The notes: generated by a model from the sequence alone, not told the origin. Shown: positions 43,644-53,432, counted from the first letter of the stretch. The stretch is DNA of 64,000 nt from RHLJ01 sp965242845 (GCA_965242845.1 CBDETC010000003.1:186001-250000), one strand, 5' to 3'. Translations and numbers: made by a program.

Positions 43644-44852
43644 ATGAGTTTAACCCAGGCATGGCGTTGGTATGGTCCAAACGATATTGTCTCCTTATCT
43701 GATATCGAACAGTCTGGTGCAACATGTGTTGTACATGCTCTACATTCAGTTCCAGTAGGTGAGGTTTGGGAAATCGAAGACATTCAAAGAAGAAAAGAGT
43801 TGATCGAAGTAGATCAGGAAACAGGAAGGAAACGGAAGTTAACCTGGGGAGTGATCGAAAGCCTGAATGTTCATAAAAGCATCCGCCAGGGTTTGGATGA
43901 TCGCGATGAGTACATAGAAAAGTATATCCAGTCCTTAAAAAACCTGAGTAGTGCCGGCATAACTATTGTATGCTATAACTTTATGCCGTTGTTAGACTGG
44001 ACGCGAACCGATCTTAAATTTGAAGTAGAAGATCAGTCATTAGCTCTTCGCTTTGATTGGACAGCTTATGTAGCCTTTGATTTATTTATCCTACAACGAT
44101 TGGGAGCTGAGAACAACTATTCTGATTCAGAAAGAAAGAAGGCGGAAATCTATTTTTCCGAACTCAACACTGATCAGGTTGAAGAACTCACGGATTCTAT
44201 ACTGCAAGGGGTCCCCGGTACCTCCACCGTTCTTTCCATATCTGAATTCAAAGAATTGTTAGAAAGCTATTCTGAGATTGATGAGGAAACATTCAGAGAA
44301 AACTTCGTCTATTTTCTGGAACGGGTAATTCCAGAAGCCGAGAAACTGGGGATTAAAATGTGTTGTCATCCGGACGACCCTCCATTTAATCTTTTTGGGA
44401 TTCCCAGGATTGTATCTACTGAAAAGGATTTAAAGTGGTTAGTTGAATCGGTTACAAGTCCCAGCAACGGTATTACATTCTGTTCTGGTTCCTTAGGTCC
44501 AAATAAGGCCAATGATTTACCCAAAATCATCAGTGAGCTTGGTTCTCTCATACATTTCGTTCACCTAAGGAATGTGCAAAGGGAAGAAGGGAAGAGTTTT
44601 TTCGAAGCCAATCATCTTGAAGGAAGTGTAGATATGTTTGCTGTTATGCAGGGTTTAGTAGTAGAATCGAAAAGAAGGGCTTCTGTTGGCAGAAAGGATG
44701 CATCCATACCGTATCGCCCTGATCATGGACATCAAATGCTGGATGATTTAAATAAAGAAATACCTTTTCACGGATATTCAGCAATTGGAAGACTAAGGGG
44801 TTTATCGGAATTAAGAGGCTTGGAATTAGGGATAGAGAGGTCGTCATCATGA
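43644..44852 (+). CDS. uxuA: Mannonate dehydratase
   Basis: A 402-residue enzyme dehydrating D-mannonate to 2-keto-3-deoxy-D-gluconate (KDG). The N-terminus MSLTQAWRWYGPNDIVSLSD and the metal-site region MCCHPDDPPFNLFGIPRIVS are typical of the Fe/Mn-dependent UxuA family. Downstream motifs VHLRNVQREEGKSFFEANHL and YRPDHGHQMLDDL contribute the remaining active-site residues. Length matches. Its ATG lies 3 bases after uxuB, and it overlaps uxaC by 4 bases (ATGA), so all three are translationally coupled. Confidence 0.95.
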   Translation: MSLTQAWRWYGPNDIVSLSDIEQSGATCVVHALHSVPVGEVWEIEDIQRRKELIEVDQETGRKRKLTWGVIESLNVHKSIRQGLDDRDEYIEKYIQSLKNLSSAGITIVCYNFMPLLDWTRTDLKFEVEDQSLALRFDWTAYVAFDLFILQRLGAENNYSDSERKKAEIYFSELNTDQVEELTDSILQGVPGTSTVLSISEFKELLESYSEIDEETFRENFVYFLERVIPEAEKLGIKMCCHPDDPPFNLFGIPRIVSTEKDLKWLVESVTSPSNGITFCSGSLGPNKANDLPKIISELGSLIHFVHLRNVQREEGKSFFEANHLEGSVDMFAVMQGLVVESKRRASVGRKDASIPYRPDHGHQMLDDLNKEIPFHGYSAIGRLRGLSELRGLELGIERSSS

Positions 44853-46252
44853 AACGGTCATTTATCCATGATGATTTTCTGCTCGAAACAGAAATTGCTC
44901 AAAGGTTATATCATGAAGTAGTTAAACTACTTCCTATCATCGATTATCATAATCATCTCTCTCCAAAGGATATCGCCAGTAACCGAAGATTCGAAAACCT
45001 TAGCCAGGCCTGGCTTGAAGATGATCACTACAAATGGAGATCGATGAGGGCGGCTGGTGTAGATGAATATTATATCACGGGCCAGGCGCCAGATAAGGAG
45101 AAATTTTTAAAATGGGCTGAAACGGTTCCTAAAACACTTAGAAATCCGCTCTTTCACTGGACTCATCTCGAATTAAAACGATACTTCGGAATTGATGAAT
45201 TGTTGACCCCTGAAAACGCAGAATCCATTTATGAATCAACGAAGGATCAGCTGCAATCAAAAGAATTTGCTGTTCAGGGATTATTAGATAAGATGAATGT
45301 TGAGGTGATTTGCACTACTGATGATCCAGTTGATAGTCTTGAATCGCACCAGAAGTTCAAAGAAGAGAACCAATCACTTAAACTCTTACCTACTTTTAGA
45401 CCGGATAAGTTCATGGAAGTAGAGGACTCGAGTTCTTTTTTGGCATATTTAAAAGAGATTGAAGAACAGTCCAATATGGACATAACAAACCTGGATGATC
45501 TTTTAAGTGCTATTAAACAAAGGTATGATCATTTCGAATCTGCGGGTTGTGTGCTTTCTGATCATGGCCTATCAAAAATCCCATCTGTCCCATTTACCAG
45601 AAAAGAGGTTGAGTCAATTTTTCAAGACCTGTTAGCAGGAAAGGAATGCTCACAGAAAGAAAAGGAGCAGTTTAAAGGCTTTATGCTTCAGCAATTCGCA
45701 CGGCTGGATTATGATAAGAATTGGGTGATGCAGCTTCATATAGGTCCTATAAGAAATACGAATTCAAGGTTGTTGAACCAGATTGGAAAGGATGCTGGAA
45801 CAGACTCAATTGGTGATTTTCAGCACGCTGAATCTTTACAATTCTTCCTTGATCTCATGGATAGTAGCAGTAGTTTGCCGAAATCTATTCTGTATAACGT
45901 GAATCCATCTGATAATGAAGTATTTGCTACCATGGCAGGAAATTTTAACGATGGAAGTGATCCGGGAAAAATACAATGGGGTTCAGCCTGGTGGTTTTTG
46001 GATCAACTCGATGGGATGACTAAGCAACTTGATACTCTGTCCAATATGGGGTTATTGAGCACCTTTATCGGTATGCTTACTGATTCAAGAAGTTTTTTAT
46101 CGTTTCCCCGCCACGAATATTTCCGGCGCTTACTATGCAATTTGATAGGAGCCGATGTGGAGAAGGGGCTTTTACCAAATGACGAACTCCTGCTTTCGGA
46201 ATTAGTCAGGAATGTTTGTTATTTCAATGCGAAAAAATATTTCGGGTTTTAA
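44849..46252 (+). CDS. uxaC: Glucuronate isomerase
   Basis: A 467-residue metal-dependent isomerase interconverting D-glucuronate and D-fructuronate (also galacturonate and tagaturonate). Diagnostic motifs are DYHNHLSPKDIA near residues 32-43, the HWTHLELKRYFGI region, CTTDDPVDSLESH, and WVMQLHIGPIRNTN. The C-terminal DSRSFLSFPRHEYFRR and LCNLIG match the family. Its start overlaps uxuA by 4 bases. The stop lies 2 bases before the kdgK start. Confidence 0.95.
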   Translation: MKRSFIHDDFLLETEIAQRLYHEVVKLLPIIDYHNHLSPKDIASNRRFENLSQAWLEDDHYKWRSMRAAGVDEYYITGQAPDKEKFLKWAETVPKTLRNPLFHWTHLELKRYFGIDELLTPENAESIYESTKDQLQSKEFAVQGLLDKMNVEVICTTDDPVDSLESHQKFKEENQSLKLLPTFRPDKFMEVEDSSSFLAYLKEIEEQSNMDITNLDDLLSAIKQRYDHFESAGCVLSDHGLSKIPSVPFTRKEVESIFQDLLAGKECSQKEKEQFKGFMLQQFARLDYDKNWVMQLHIGPIRNTNSRLLNQIGKDAGTDSIGDFQHAESLQFFLDLMDSSSSLPKSILYNVNPSDNEVFATMAGNFNDGSDPGKIQWGSAWWFLDQLDGMTKQLDTLSNMGLLSTFIGMLTDSRSFLSFPRHEYFRRLLCNLIGADVEKGLLPNDELLLSELVRNVCYFNAKKYFGF

Positions 46253-46254
46253 CT

Positions 46255-47292
46255 ATGAAAAAAGTGATCACCTTTGGAGAAATCATGCTGAGGTTATCCC
46301 CTCCAGGATTCCAGAGATTTACCCAGGCAACTTCCTTCGATGCTGTGTATGGAGGTGGAGAATCTAATGTTGCTGTATCACTATCTAATTTTGGGTTACT
46401 CGTTGATTTCGTTTCCAGGATTCCGAAAAACGAAATAGGAGATTCGGCAATCAACGCACTCAGGAGTCGTGGAGTAGGTACGGATCAAATCATCCGGTCT
46501 GGGGACAGACTGGGAATCTATTTCCTGGAAACAGGAGCGGTTGCCCGGCCAAGTAAAGTGATCTATGATCGAGCAAATTCTGCTATATCAATGATAAAAC
46601 CAGGTATGATTGATTGGGAATCTGTTTTCAAAGACGCTAATTGGTTTCATTGGACGGGTATTACCCCTGCAATTTCCCAAAGCGCTGCCGATGTTTGCCT
46701 GGAAGCAGTAAAAGCAGCTGATAGCATGGGGATTACTATTTCAACCGACCTTAATTACCGAAAGAAGCTTTGGAAATATGGAGTAGAGCCAGCATCTGTT
46801 ATGACTTCACTTGTAGAATACTGCGATATCATTCTCGGCAATGAAGAGGACGCCGAAAAGCACTTTGGCATCCACCCAACTTCAGTTGATGTGACCGAAG
46901 GAGCATCAGTTACTGCAAAAGCTTTTGAGTCTGTTTGTATCCAAATGATGGAGAAATTTCCCAAAGCCAAAAAAGTGATTACAACCTTACGAGGTTCAAA
47001 AAGTGCATCACATAATTCATGGGCGGGAATACTTTATGATGGTGAACAGATATACACTTCTAAGACCTATGAGATTACCCATATTGTGGATCGGGTTGGT
47101 GGAGGAGATAGTCTTATGGCCGGATTGATCTATGGACTTCTTCAATTTGAAGGGGATGATCAGAAAGCTCTGGATTTTGCCGTAGCTGCATCCTGTCTAA
47201 AACATACCATTGTTGGTGATGCAAATTTGGTGACTGTAGAGGAAGTAGAAAAATTGATGGACGGCGATGGTTCAGGGAGAGTAAGCCGATGA
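46255..47292 (+). CDS. kdgK: 2-keto-3-deoxygluconate kinase
   Basis: A 345-residue PfkB-family kinase phosphorylating KDG to KDPG. The N-terminus MKKVITFGEIMLRLSPPGFQRF and FDAVYGGGESNVAVSLSNFG are typical of KdgK, and the anion-hole/catalytic motif DRVGGGDSLMAGLIYG lies near residues 280-295. I start it at the ATG at 46255, just after the uxaC stop; a longer frame from 46216 would add 13 residues that only repeat uxaC sequence in another frame. It overlaps eda by 4 bases. Confidence 0.93.
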   Translation: MKKVITFGEIMLRLSPPGFQRFTQATSFDAVYGGGESNVAVSLSNFGLLVDFVSRIPKNEIGDSAINALRSRGVGTDQIIRSGDRLGIYFLETGAVARPSKVIYDRANSAISMIKPGMIDWESVFKDANWFHWTGITPAISQSAADVCLEAVKAADSMGITISTDLNYRKKLWKYGVEPASVMTSLVEYCDIILGNEEDAEKHFGIHPTSVDVTEGASVTAKAFESVCIQMMEKFPKAKKVITTLRGSKSASHNSWAGILYDGEQIYTSKTYEITHIVDRVGGGDSLMAGLIYGLLQFEGDDQKALDFAVAASCLKHTIVGDANLVTVEEVEKLMDGDGSGRVSR

Positions 47293-47942
47293 GCGAAGAG
47301 CTGCTGTCCAAGATTAGCGAGTTTCCGGTCATTCCTGTGTTTTATCATGATGATGTAGAAACAACTATAAATGTTGTGAATGCATGTTATACAGGAGGAA
47401 TGAGGGTCTTCGAGTTCACAAACCGGGGAAATAACAGCGAGGCTATCTTTAAAGAGCTCATTCAAGAGTCAGAAAAATTTCCAGATATGGTTTTTGGTAC
47501 TGGGACAATAATGAATAGAGATCAGGCTGAAGTCTTTTTAGAATTAGGAGCTGAATTCATTGTATCACCAATTATGGATTCCGAAGTCGCCTCTATATGT
47601 AATGAAGAAAATAAACCCTGGGTTCCTGGTTGTGGGACGCTCACTGAAGTTATAAGCGCAACCCGTTTGGGAGCAGAGTTGGTAAAGGTGTTTCCCGGAA
47701 ATGTGCTCGGTCCTCAGTTCATCAAGTCGTGTTTAGGGCCTTGTCCTCATTTAAAATTAATGCCAACTGGTGGGGTTAAGCCAACTCATGAAAATCTAAG
47801 TGGATGGTTTAATGCAGGAGTATTCTCTGTGGGAATAGGTTCAAGCTTGTTTGATAATGAGAGTATAAAACCAGAGAACTTTCAGAAACTGGTAGATAAG
47901 ATTTCACAAGTTAAAACGATGGTTAACTCCTTTTCCAATTGA
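47289..47942 (+). CDS. eda: KDPG / KHG aldolase
   Basis: A 217-residue class I aldolase cleaving 2-keto-3-deoxy-6-phosphogluconate to pyruvate and glyceraldehyde-3-phosphate. Motifs are GMRVFEFTNRGNNSEAI (with the E-x-T-x-R type substrate residues), GTGTIMNRDQAE, FIVSPIMD, and the Schiff-base Lys in ELVKVFPGNVLGPQF; MPTGGVKPTHENL binds phosphate. It completes glucuronate catabolism to central metabolism. The ATG overlaps kdgK (ATGA), and its TGA overlaps the TTG of dctP. Confidence 0.94.
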   Translation: MSEELLSKISEFPVIPVFYHDDVETTINVVNACYTGGMRVFEFTNRGNNSEAIFKELIQESEKFPDMVFGTGTIMNRDQAEVFLELGAEFIVSPIMDSEVASICNEENKPWVPGCGTLTEVISATRLGAELVKVFPGNVLGPQFIKSCLGPCPHLKLMPTGGVKPTHENLSGWFNAGVFSVGIGSSLFDNESIKPENFQKLVDKISQVKTMVNSFSN

Positions 47943-48937
47943 CAAGCAGTAAAGCTCATATCATCAATAAATGTTTTTTAGCCGTGCTGTTGTTGGCATT
48001 TTTGAGCAGTTCCTGTTCAGAGAAGGAGCAATCTAAAACGCTGCGCCTTGCACATGGTCTTGATGTTAATCACTCCGTGCATATTGCTATGGTTAAAATG
48101 GGTGAAGAGCTGGATAGGCTTTCCAAGGGAAAACTCACCATTCAAATCTATCCAAATCAGCAATTAGGCTCGGAAAGAGAGCTATTGGAGTTAGTGCAAC
48201 TTGGCTCAATCGACATGACGAAATCCTCGGCCGCTGTAGTAGAAAGTTTTTCTCCTGAATACAAAGTGTTTGGTATTCCTTACTTGTTTACAACTGATGA
48301 GCATCGTCTCAAAGTGCTAAATGGAGAAATCGGGCAGCGTATCCTAAACAGTAGTACAGATTATAATCTCAGGGGGCTGAGCTATTATGATTCAGGAAAA
48401 AGAAGCTTTTATACCAAAGATCGGTTAGTAGAAAAACCATCGGACCTGAAAGGATTGAAAATTCGGGTTCAGCAAAGCAATACGGCAATTCAGATGGTGA
48501 ATAGCTACGAAGCGTCAGCTACACCTATAGCTTTTGGTGAGCTCTATAGCGCGTTACAACAAGGAGTGGTAGATGGCGCCGAAAATAACCCCCCGAGTTT
48601 TTATCTGACCCGGCACTACGAAGTATGCAGTTACTACATATTAAATGAACACACTGCTATCCCTGATATTCTTGTAATCAGCGAAATAACGTGGAAAGAA
48701 CTGAATGAACAGGAAAGAGCATGGGTAAGAGAAGCCGCGGATGTTTCCAGAGAATTACAGTTCGAGCTTTGGGAGATTTCAGAACAGGAATCTTTAGATG
48801 CTGTTAAAGCAGCTGGGGTGCAAGTAATTTATCCTGATAAAGAACCTTTTAAACAAGCGAGTCAGGAACTCATTGAGCGCTTAACAGAGGATCCACTGGT
48901 AAGAGAACTATACCTTCAAATCCAGGACCTTGAATAA
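47939..48937 (+). CDS. dctP: TRAP transporter solute-binding subunit (DctP family), lipoprotein
   Basis: A 332-residue receptor for the TRAP transporter. It starts at a TTG overlapping the eda stop and has a lipoprotein signal with the lipidated Cys26 in LSSSCSEK. The mature part shows LAHGLDVNHSVHIAMVKMGE, IYPNQQLGSERELLELVQLG, and the conserved Arg region KIRVQQSNTAIQMVNSY, which binds the substrate carboxylate. GELYSALQQGVVDGAENNP is another family motif. Operon context predicts a hexuronate such as glucuronate or galacturonate as ligand. Lipid anchoring rather than a free periplasmic form is unusual but known. Confidence 0.92.
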   Translation: MTSSKAHIINKCFLAVLLLAFLSSSCSEKEQSKTLRLAHGLDVNHSVHIAMVKMGEELDRLSKGKLTIQIYPNQQLGSERELLELVQLGSIDMTKSSAAVVESFSPEYKVFGIPYLFTTDEHRLKVLNGEIGQRILNSSTDYNLRGLSYYDSGKRSFYTKDRLVEKPSDLKGLKIRVQQSNTAIQMVNSYEASATPIAFGELYSALQQGVVDGAENNPPSFYLTRHYEVCSYYILNEHTAIPDILVISEITWKELNEQERAWVREAADVSRELQFELWEISEQESLDAVKAAGVQVIYPDKEPFKQASQELIERLTEDPLVRELYLQIQDLE

Positions 48938-49400
48938 GTTAACGCATTATATCACCGTGAGCCTTAAGCATGTATTAGTACTGCTTATGTCGGTATTGGT
49001 AATAGATGTATGCTGGCAGGTATTTTCAAGATATGTACTTCAGGATCCCAGTTCATTCACAGATGAATTAGCAAGATATTTACTCATTTGGTTATCCCTG
49101 TTAGGAGCGGCGTACGTTACCGGCAAAGATGAGCACATAGCCATCGACCTGCTTTCAAAAAAGATGAATTCTACGGCTAATGTTATTCTAAAAAATAGCC
49201 TCGTTCTGTTCTTTTCTTTAAGTGTATTGGTATTTGGCGGGATTTACCTCGTAACCACCATGTTGGCCTTACAACAGCTCTCCGCTACTTTACAAATTCC
49301 AATGGGGTATATCTATCTGGTGATTCCTCTGAGCGGTTTTATTATGTGCTATTACTCGGTGGCGAACTTAATCTCATTCTTTAAAGAAGGGAGGGATTAA
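48930..49400 (+). CDS. dctQ: TRAP transporter small membrane subunit
   Basis: A 156-residue protein with four transmembrane helices. FTDELARYLLIWLSLLGAAYV followed by KDEHIAIDLL is the characteristic DctQ motif. It overlaps dctP by 8 bases with a TTG start; a GTG at 48958 is an alternative but gives a short N-terminus. With DctM it forms the sodium-driven membrane part of the TRAP system. Its stop overlaps the ATG of dctM by one base. Confidence 0.92.
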   Translation: MNKLTHYITVSLKHVLVLLMSVLVIDVCWQVFSRYVLQDPSSFTDELARYLLIWLSLLGAAYVTGKDEHIAIDLLSKKMNSTANVILKNSLVLFFSLSVLVFGGIYLVTTMLALQQLSATLQIPMGYIYLVIPLSGFIMCYYSVANLISFFKEGRD

Positions 49401-50686
49401 TGGAAGTACTGATACTCGTTCTTAGCTTTTTAATCCTGCTGGCACTTGGAATTCCCATCGCTTATAGCATCGGTTTAGCCAGCATATTCACGTTGCTCCT
49501 GAGTATGGAGCCTATGATAGCATTTGCTACAATCGCACAACGAATGGCTACTGGCTTAGATAGTTTTTCATTGTTGGCTATTCCATTTTTTATCCTGGCG
49601 GGGCAATTAATGAACAGAGGAGGGATAGCAACGAGGCTCATAGATTTTGCAAGGTCTCTGGTAGGAGTGCTTCCCGGAGGATTGATTTACGTGAACATTG
49701 TAGCCTGTATGTTATTCGGCGCGATTTCGGGGAGTGCAGCAGCAGCAGCTTCTGCCATTGGGAGTTTTATGATCCCAAAAATGGAAAGCGAGGGCTATCC
49801 CAAGCCCTTTAGTGCAGCAGTAAATATTGCTTCCAGCACCACTGGATTGGTAATTCCTCCAAGCAACGTTTTAATCATTTATAGTCTGGCCAGTGGAGGA
49901 GTTTCCATAACCGCCCTTTTTGTGGCAGGATATATACCTGGTATTCTTATGGGACTGGCTTTGGTTGGAGTTGGATATGTATATGCATTAAAAAAAGGAT
50001 TACCGAGAGAAAGAACTTCTTCTTTGATAGACATCGTAAAGAGCTTTACAAACGCTATTCCGAGTTTATTCTTATTAGTGTTGGTGATGGGGGGAATTAT
50101 TGGCGGGATTTTTACAGCGACTGAAGCTTCTGCTATTGCTGTAGTATATGCCCTGTTGTTGTCTATGGTTTTTTATAAAGAGCTTAAGATAGCCGATCTC
50201 CATAGTGTGATACTTGAAACGGTTAGAATATCATCTATTGTCCTGATTTTAGTAAGTACATCTATTGCCATGAGCTGGGTACTCTCTTTCGAGAACATTC
50301 CTCAGGATTTGAGTGCATTTCTGCTCACAATCAGCGAAAACAAAATTCTCATCCTTCTTATCATCAACCTGATGCTGCTCTTTGTTGGAGTATTTATGGA
50401 TATCACACCTGCTGTCCTGATTTTTACCCCGATATTCCTTCCGGTAGTAACTGATCTTGGAATTGACCCGATTCATTTTGGAATCATAATGGTCATGAAT
50501 TTATGTATTGGGCTTTGTACACCTCCCGTTGGCTCGATTCTTTTTGTGGGAATTTCTGTAGCTAAAGTTAAAATAGAAGAAGTGATTAAGCCGTTAGTAC
50601 CGCTGTTCATCGTGCTATTGATTGTGCTTTTGATCATAACTTTTGTTCCTCAACTGAGTTTGTTTTTACCAAACCTCCTTAATTGA
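49400..50686 (+). CDS. dctM: TRAP transporter large permease subunit
   Basis: A 428-residue membrane protein with about twelve helices. DctM signatures include GLDSFSLLAIPFFILAGQLM, LFGAISGSAAAAASAIGSFM, STTGLVIPPSNVLIIYSLAS, and LNLCIGLCTPPVGSILFVG-type sequence near the end. It moves the DctP-delivered substrate with sodium. It is the last gene of the eight-gene hexuronate operon. I see no strong terminator in the 105-base gap before the next gene, so read-through is possible. Confidence 0.94.
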   Translation: MEVLILVLSFLILLALGIPIAYSIGLASIFTLLLSMEPMIAFATIAQRMATGLDSFSLLAIPFFILAGQLMNRGGIATRLIDFARSLVGVLPGGLIYVNIVACMLFGAISGSAAAAASAIGSFMIPKMESEGYPKPFSAAVNIASSTTGLVIPPSNVLIIYSLASGGVSITALFVAGYIPGILMGLALVGVGYVYALKKGLPRERTSSLIDIVKSFTNAIPSLFLLVLVMGGIIGGIFTATEASAIAVVYALLLSMVFYKELKIADLHSVILETVRISSIVLILVSTSIAMSWVLSFENIPQDLSAFLLTISENKILILLIINLMLLFVGVFMDITPAVLIFTPIFLPVVTDLGIDPIHFGIIMVMNLCIGLCTPPVGSILFVGISVAKVKIEEVIKPLVPLFIVLLIVLLIITFVPQLSLFLPNLLN

Positions 50687-50791
50687 GCAAACAGGCGTTT
50701 AGTTTGATGTCAGTATCTGCATTATGGCCGAAACTATACCTCATTTCTACAGTAAACACACCGTTTTTAAATACATAGTTTTAAAAGGAAT

Positions 50792-53257
50792 ATGAAAAAG
50801 CTTCTTTGGGTCATTCTTCTTGGTGCATATAGCACAACTTCGTATGCTCAACAACTCATATCAGGTAAAATTGTTGATGCAGAAACCAACGAACCTCTTC
50901 CAGCTGCTCATGTTATTATAAAAGGAACCTATCAGGGTACTATTGCCAATGCGGATGGGGAATACTCCTTAAGAGTAGACACTTTTCCGGCTACTATCGT
51001 AGTTCGGTTTTTGGGGTATGAAAGCCAGGAACAAATTATTTCTTCGGTTGATGAAAGCCCCCTGGATTTTTATATGAAAGAAGCCTTTCTGGAACTGGGC
51101 GAAATTACTGTTACTGGTGAGGATCCCGCTATTTCCATTATGAAGGAAGTGATTCGAAGGAAACAGATATGGAGAGCAAACCTGAGCACCTATCAGGTAG
51201 ATGCATATACCCGCCAGCAGATTTTAAAGGATACTTCCATTGTTTCTATTACCGAAAGTATCTCCGAAGCATTTTGGGATAAGAAAAGGGGGACGCGCGA
51301 GATTCTAAAGTCAAAACGACAAACCGCTAATATTGAAGGAGCGGATAACTTTGCAGGAGTAAGTTATTTACCCAATTTCTATGATGACAACCTGGAGATT
51401 GTTGAATTTGATGTGGTAGGAGTAACTCACCCAGATGCCCTTAAATTCTACAATTTCGAGCTGGTTGATTTCACCAAGATTGATGATGATGTGGTTTTTG
51501 AAATCAAGGTGAGCTCAAAGCGTAAACTACAGCCTCTTTTTGAGGGGACTATCTTTGTCCTGGATCATGAATATGCATTGATAGCCGTGCGTTTGAAGCC
51601 CAACTCCGTAATTGTATTTCCTCCTCCTATTCGGAATTTCGATCTGTATTATGAGCAGCAGTTCAGTGATTTTGGAGGGGATTTTTGGCTGCCGGTTGAT
51701 TTTAGGATGGAAGGTTCCATAAAAATTGGTGTTCCAGGTCTTCAGTTTCCACCTATCGGTTTCAAGCAGATTTCTAAGCTGAATGATTATAAAGTAAACA
51801 ACGCTCTTCCAGATTCCATTTTCCGGCAGTTTAATTTTATGAGTGTTGATTCATCTACGATAGGTAAATCAGATTCCCTGTTTGTGAATACTTTGGATGT
51901 AGTTCCTTTATCTGCAAAAGAAGAATATGCTTATGCCACGGTTAAGTGTAATACCAGCCTGGAGGAGGAGTTCCGCCCTAAAGGTTTTTTGGTTCGTTTT
52001 ATGGATATAGATGACGGGAGTGACGATGAACAAAGGGGTAACTGTACAGAGGAACAGATTGCTGCAGATTCAACTCTGGCATCTAGCGGCTCTACAACCA
52101 GGCGAGTTCGCAGAGAGCCGGGTCCTGTTAAGAAATTCATAAATGATGTATCCATTGATGCACGATTTAATCGGGTAGATGCTGTATTTGCGGGTCTTAA
52201 GCATGAGAAGTATTTCACAGATCGAAGAATGGAGCTGACCACCAAGCTAGGATATAGTTTTGGATACGAGGAGTTAAATCATGGTTTGGATCTTTCCTGG
52301 TGGCCTTTAACCAGAACGAGGAGGTTTGCGCTAGAAGCAGGATACGAATTCACTACTGACAGCAGGTATCAATCAGATTTATATGGAATGGTATTTACGA
52401 GTGGCATGTCGCTATTTGGGTATGAAGACTACTTTGATTATTACCGAAGAGAGGGGCTTTATGTAGGAGCAAGGTTTAGGCCCAGGAGATCTTCAACGCG
52501 TTATTTCTTTAAATATCGGCTGGAAGATCACCAGTCCATTGATTTTAAAACGAGCTATGACATTGTTGGAAGCTCAACGATTCAGCGTCTAAACCCACCC
52601 ATAAATGAAGGAACGCTAAGTTCTTTTGAACTAAGAATGGAAAGAGGGGAAGGCAAAGAAGCCCTGGGAGTAATTGGTGCTGATAACATCATGGTAAGTG
52701 TAGAGCAATCGCTTCAGGCTATGGGAAGTGACTGGGACTTTACTCGTTTTAAGATTGATGTATATCGCAGGTACAGCACATTCTATAAAAGAAGGTTCAT
52801 TCCGAATTCACTGGATCTAAGGCTCAATGCAGGAACCTATCTAGGAGATCTGCCAGTACAGAGAAACGGGACCGTGGATGCCGCTTTAGGGTATTTCACT
52901 CCATTTGGAGCATTTAAATCCAAAAGATATATCCCATTCGAAGGGGCGAGCTATGCCACCGTACATGCAGAGCACAACTTTAGATCCATCCCATTTGAAG
53001 CATTGGGATGGAGAAAGTCGGCTAAATCGGGTATAAGCCTGATTGCCTTTGGGGGAATAGGAAGAACATGGATTCCAAATGATCAGGAGCAATTCTTCAA
53101 TGCAAATCTGGGGTATTTACCGGTTTCTACTAATGAGTGGCACAGCGAGGTAGGCGTTTCTATAAGTAATATCTTCAGCCTGTTTAGAGTTGATTTGGCT
53201 TACCGGGTGGATAAACCGGGGTTGTATCCTGGGATCTCTTTTGCTCGATTGTTCTAG
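50792..53257 (+). CDS. DUF5686 protein with carboxypeptidase-regulatory-like domain
   Basis: An 821-residue outer-membrane protein. A signal peptide ends near SYAQQ. A carboxypeptidase-regulatory-like domain follows (ISGKIVDAETNEPLPAAHVI to VRFLGYESQEQII, about 22-100). The rest matches the DUF5686 family: EVIRRKQIWRANLSTYQVDA, a middle region of beta strands, and a C-terminal barrel of about 300 residues ending in PGLYPGISFARLF with a terminal Phe. Its function is unknown; Bacteroidota genomes carry several. A Cys-containing insert with many Asp and Glu residues lies at about 410-440. Not obviously part of the uronate operon. Confidence 0.8.
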   Translation: MKKLLWVILLGAYSTTSYAQQLISGKIVDAETNEPLPAAHVIIKGTYQGTIANADGEYSLRVDTFPATIVVRFLGYESQEQIISSVDESPLDFYMKEAFLELGEITVTGEDPAISIMKEVIRRKQIWRANLSTYQVDAYTRQQILKDTSIVSITESISEAFWDKKRGTREILKSKRQTANIEGADNFAGVSYLPNFYDDNLEIVEFDVVGVTHPDALKFYNFELVDFTKIDDDVVFEIKVSSKRKLQPLFEGTIFVLDHEYALIAVRLKPNSVIVFPPPIRNFDLYYEQQFSDFGGDFWLPVDFRMEGSIKIGVPGLQFPPIGFKQISKLNDYKVNNALPDSIFRQFNFMSVDSSTIGKSDSLFVNTLDVVPLSAKEEYAYATVKCNTSLEEEFRPKGFLVRFMDIDDGSDDEQRGNCTEEQIAADSTLASSGSTTRRVRREPGPVKKFINDVSIDARFNRVDAVFAGLKHEKYFTDRRMELTTKLGYSFGYEELNHGLDLSWWPLTRTRRFALEAGYEFTTDSRYQSDLYGMVFTSGMSLFGYEDYFDYYRREGLYVGARFRPRRSSTRYFFKYRLEDHQSIDFKTSYDIVGSSTIQRLNPPINEGTLSSFELRMERGEGKEALGVIGADNIMVSVEQSLQAMGSDWDFTRFKIDVYRRYSTFYKRRFIPNSLDLRLNAGTYLGDLPVQRNGTVDAALGYFTPFGAFKSKRYIPFEGASYATVHAEHNFRSIPFEALGWRKSAKSGISLIAFGGIGRTWIPNDQEQFFNANLGYLPVSTNEWHSEVGVSISNIFSLFRVDLAYRVDKPGLYPGISFARLF

Positions 53258-53296
53258 GGTCTCTGTAAAGGTAGGAGTATATAAGAGCTAGAAAAG

Positions 53297-53317
53297 ATGC
53301 TGAAACAAGTTCAGCAT
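53297..53317. repeat. Short palindromic intergenic element
   Basis: ATGCTGAA and TTCAGCAT flank a 5-base loop (ACAAG) between two convergent genes. The arrangement resembles small dispersed palindromes common in intergenic DNA of many bacteria. Only one copy is visible in this window. Confidence 0.5.
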
Positions 53318-53380
53318 GACATAAATAGGTAAGTTAGGTTAGATGCTTTCCTAAAAGGGATCAGAATATTTTTAAACAAA

Positions 53381-53409
53381 AAAAGGCGAGTCAAACTGAC
53401 TCGCCTTTT
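53381..53409. terminator. Bidirectional rho-independent terminator
   Basis: A 9-base GC-rich stem (GGCGAGTCA at 53385-53393 with TGACTCGCC at 53397-53405) and a 3-base loop, with T-runs on both strands. It separates the convergent DUF5686 and OmpA-like genes. Confidence 0.93.
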
Positions 53410-53432
53410 AATTTCATAGGAAGTAAAGCTAG

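Noticed and set aside
46216..46254. 13-residue extension of kdgK
   Set aside because: It lies inside the end of uxaC, and the family N-terminus MKKVITFGE starts at 46255.
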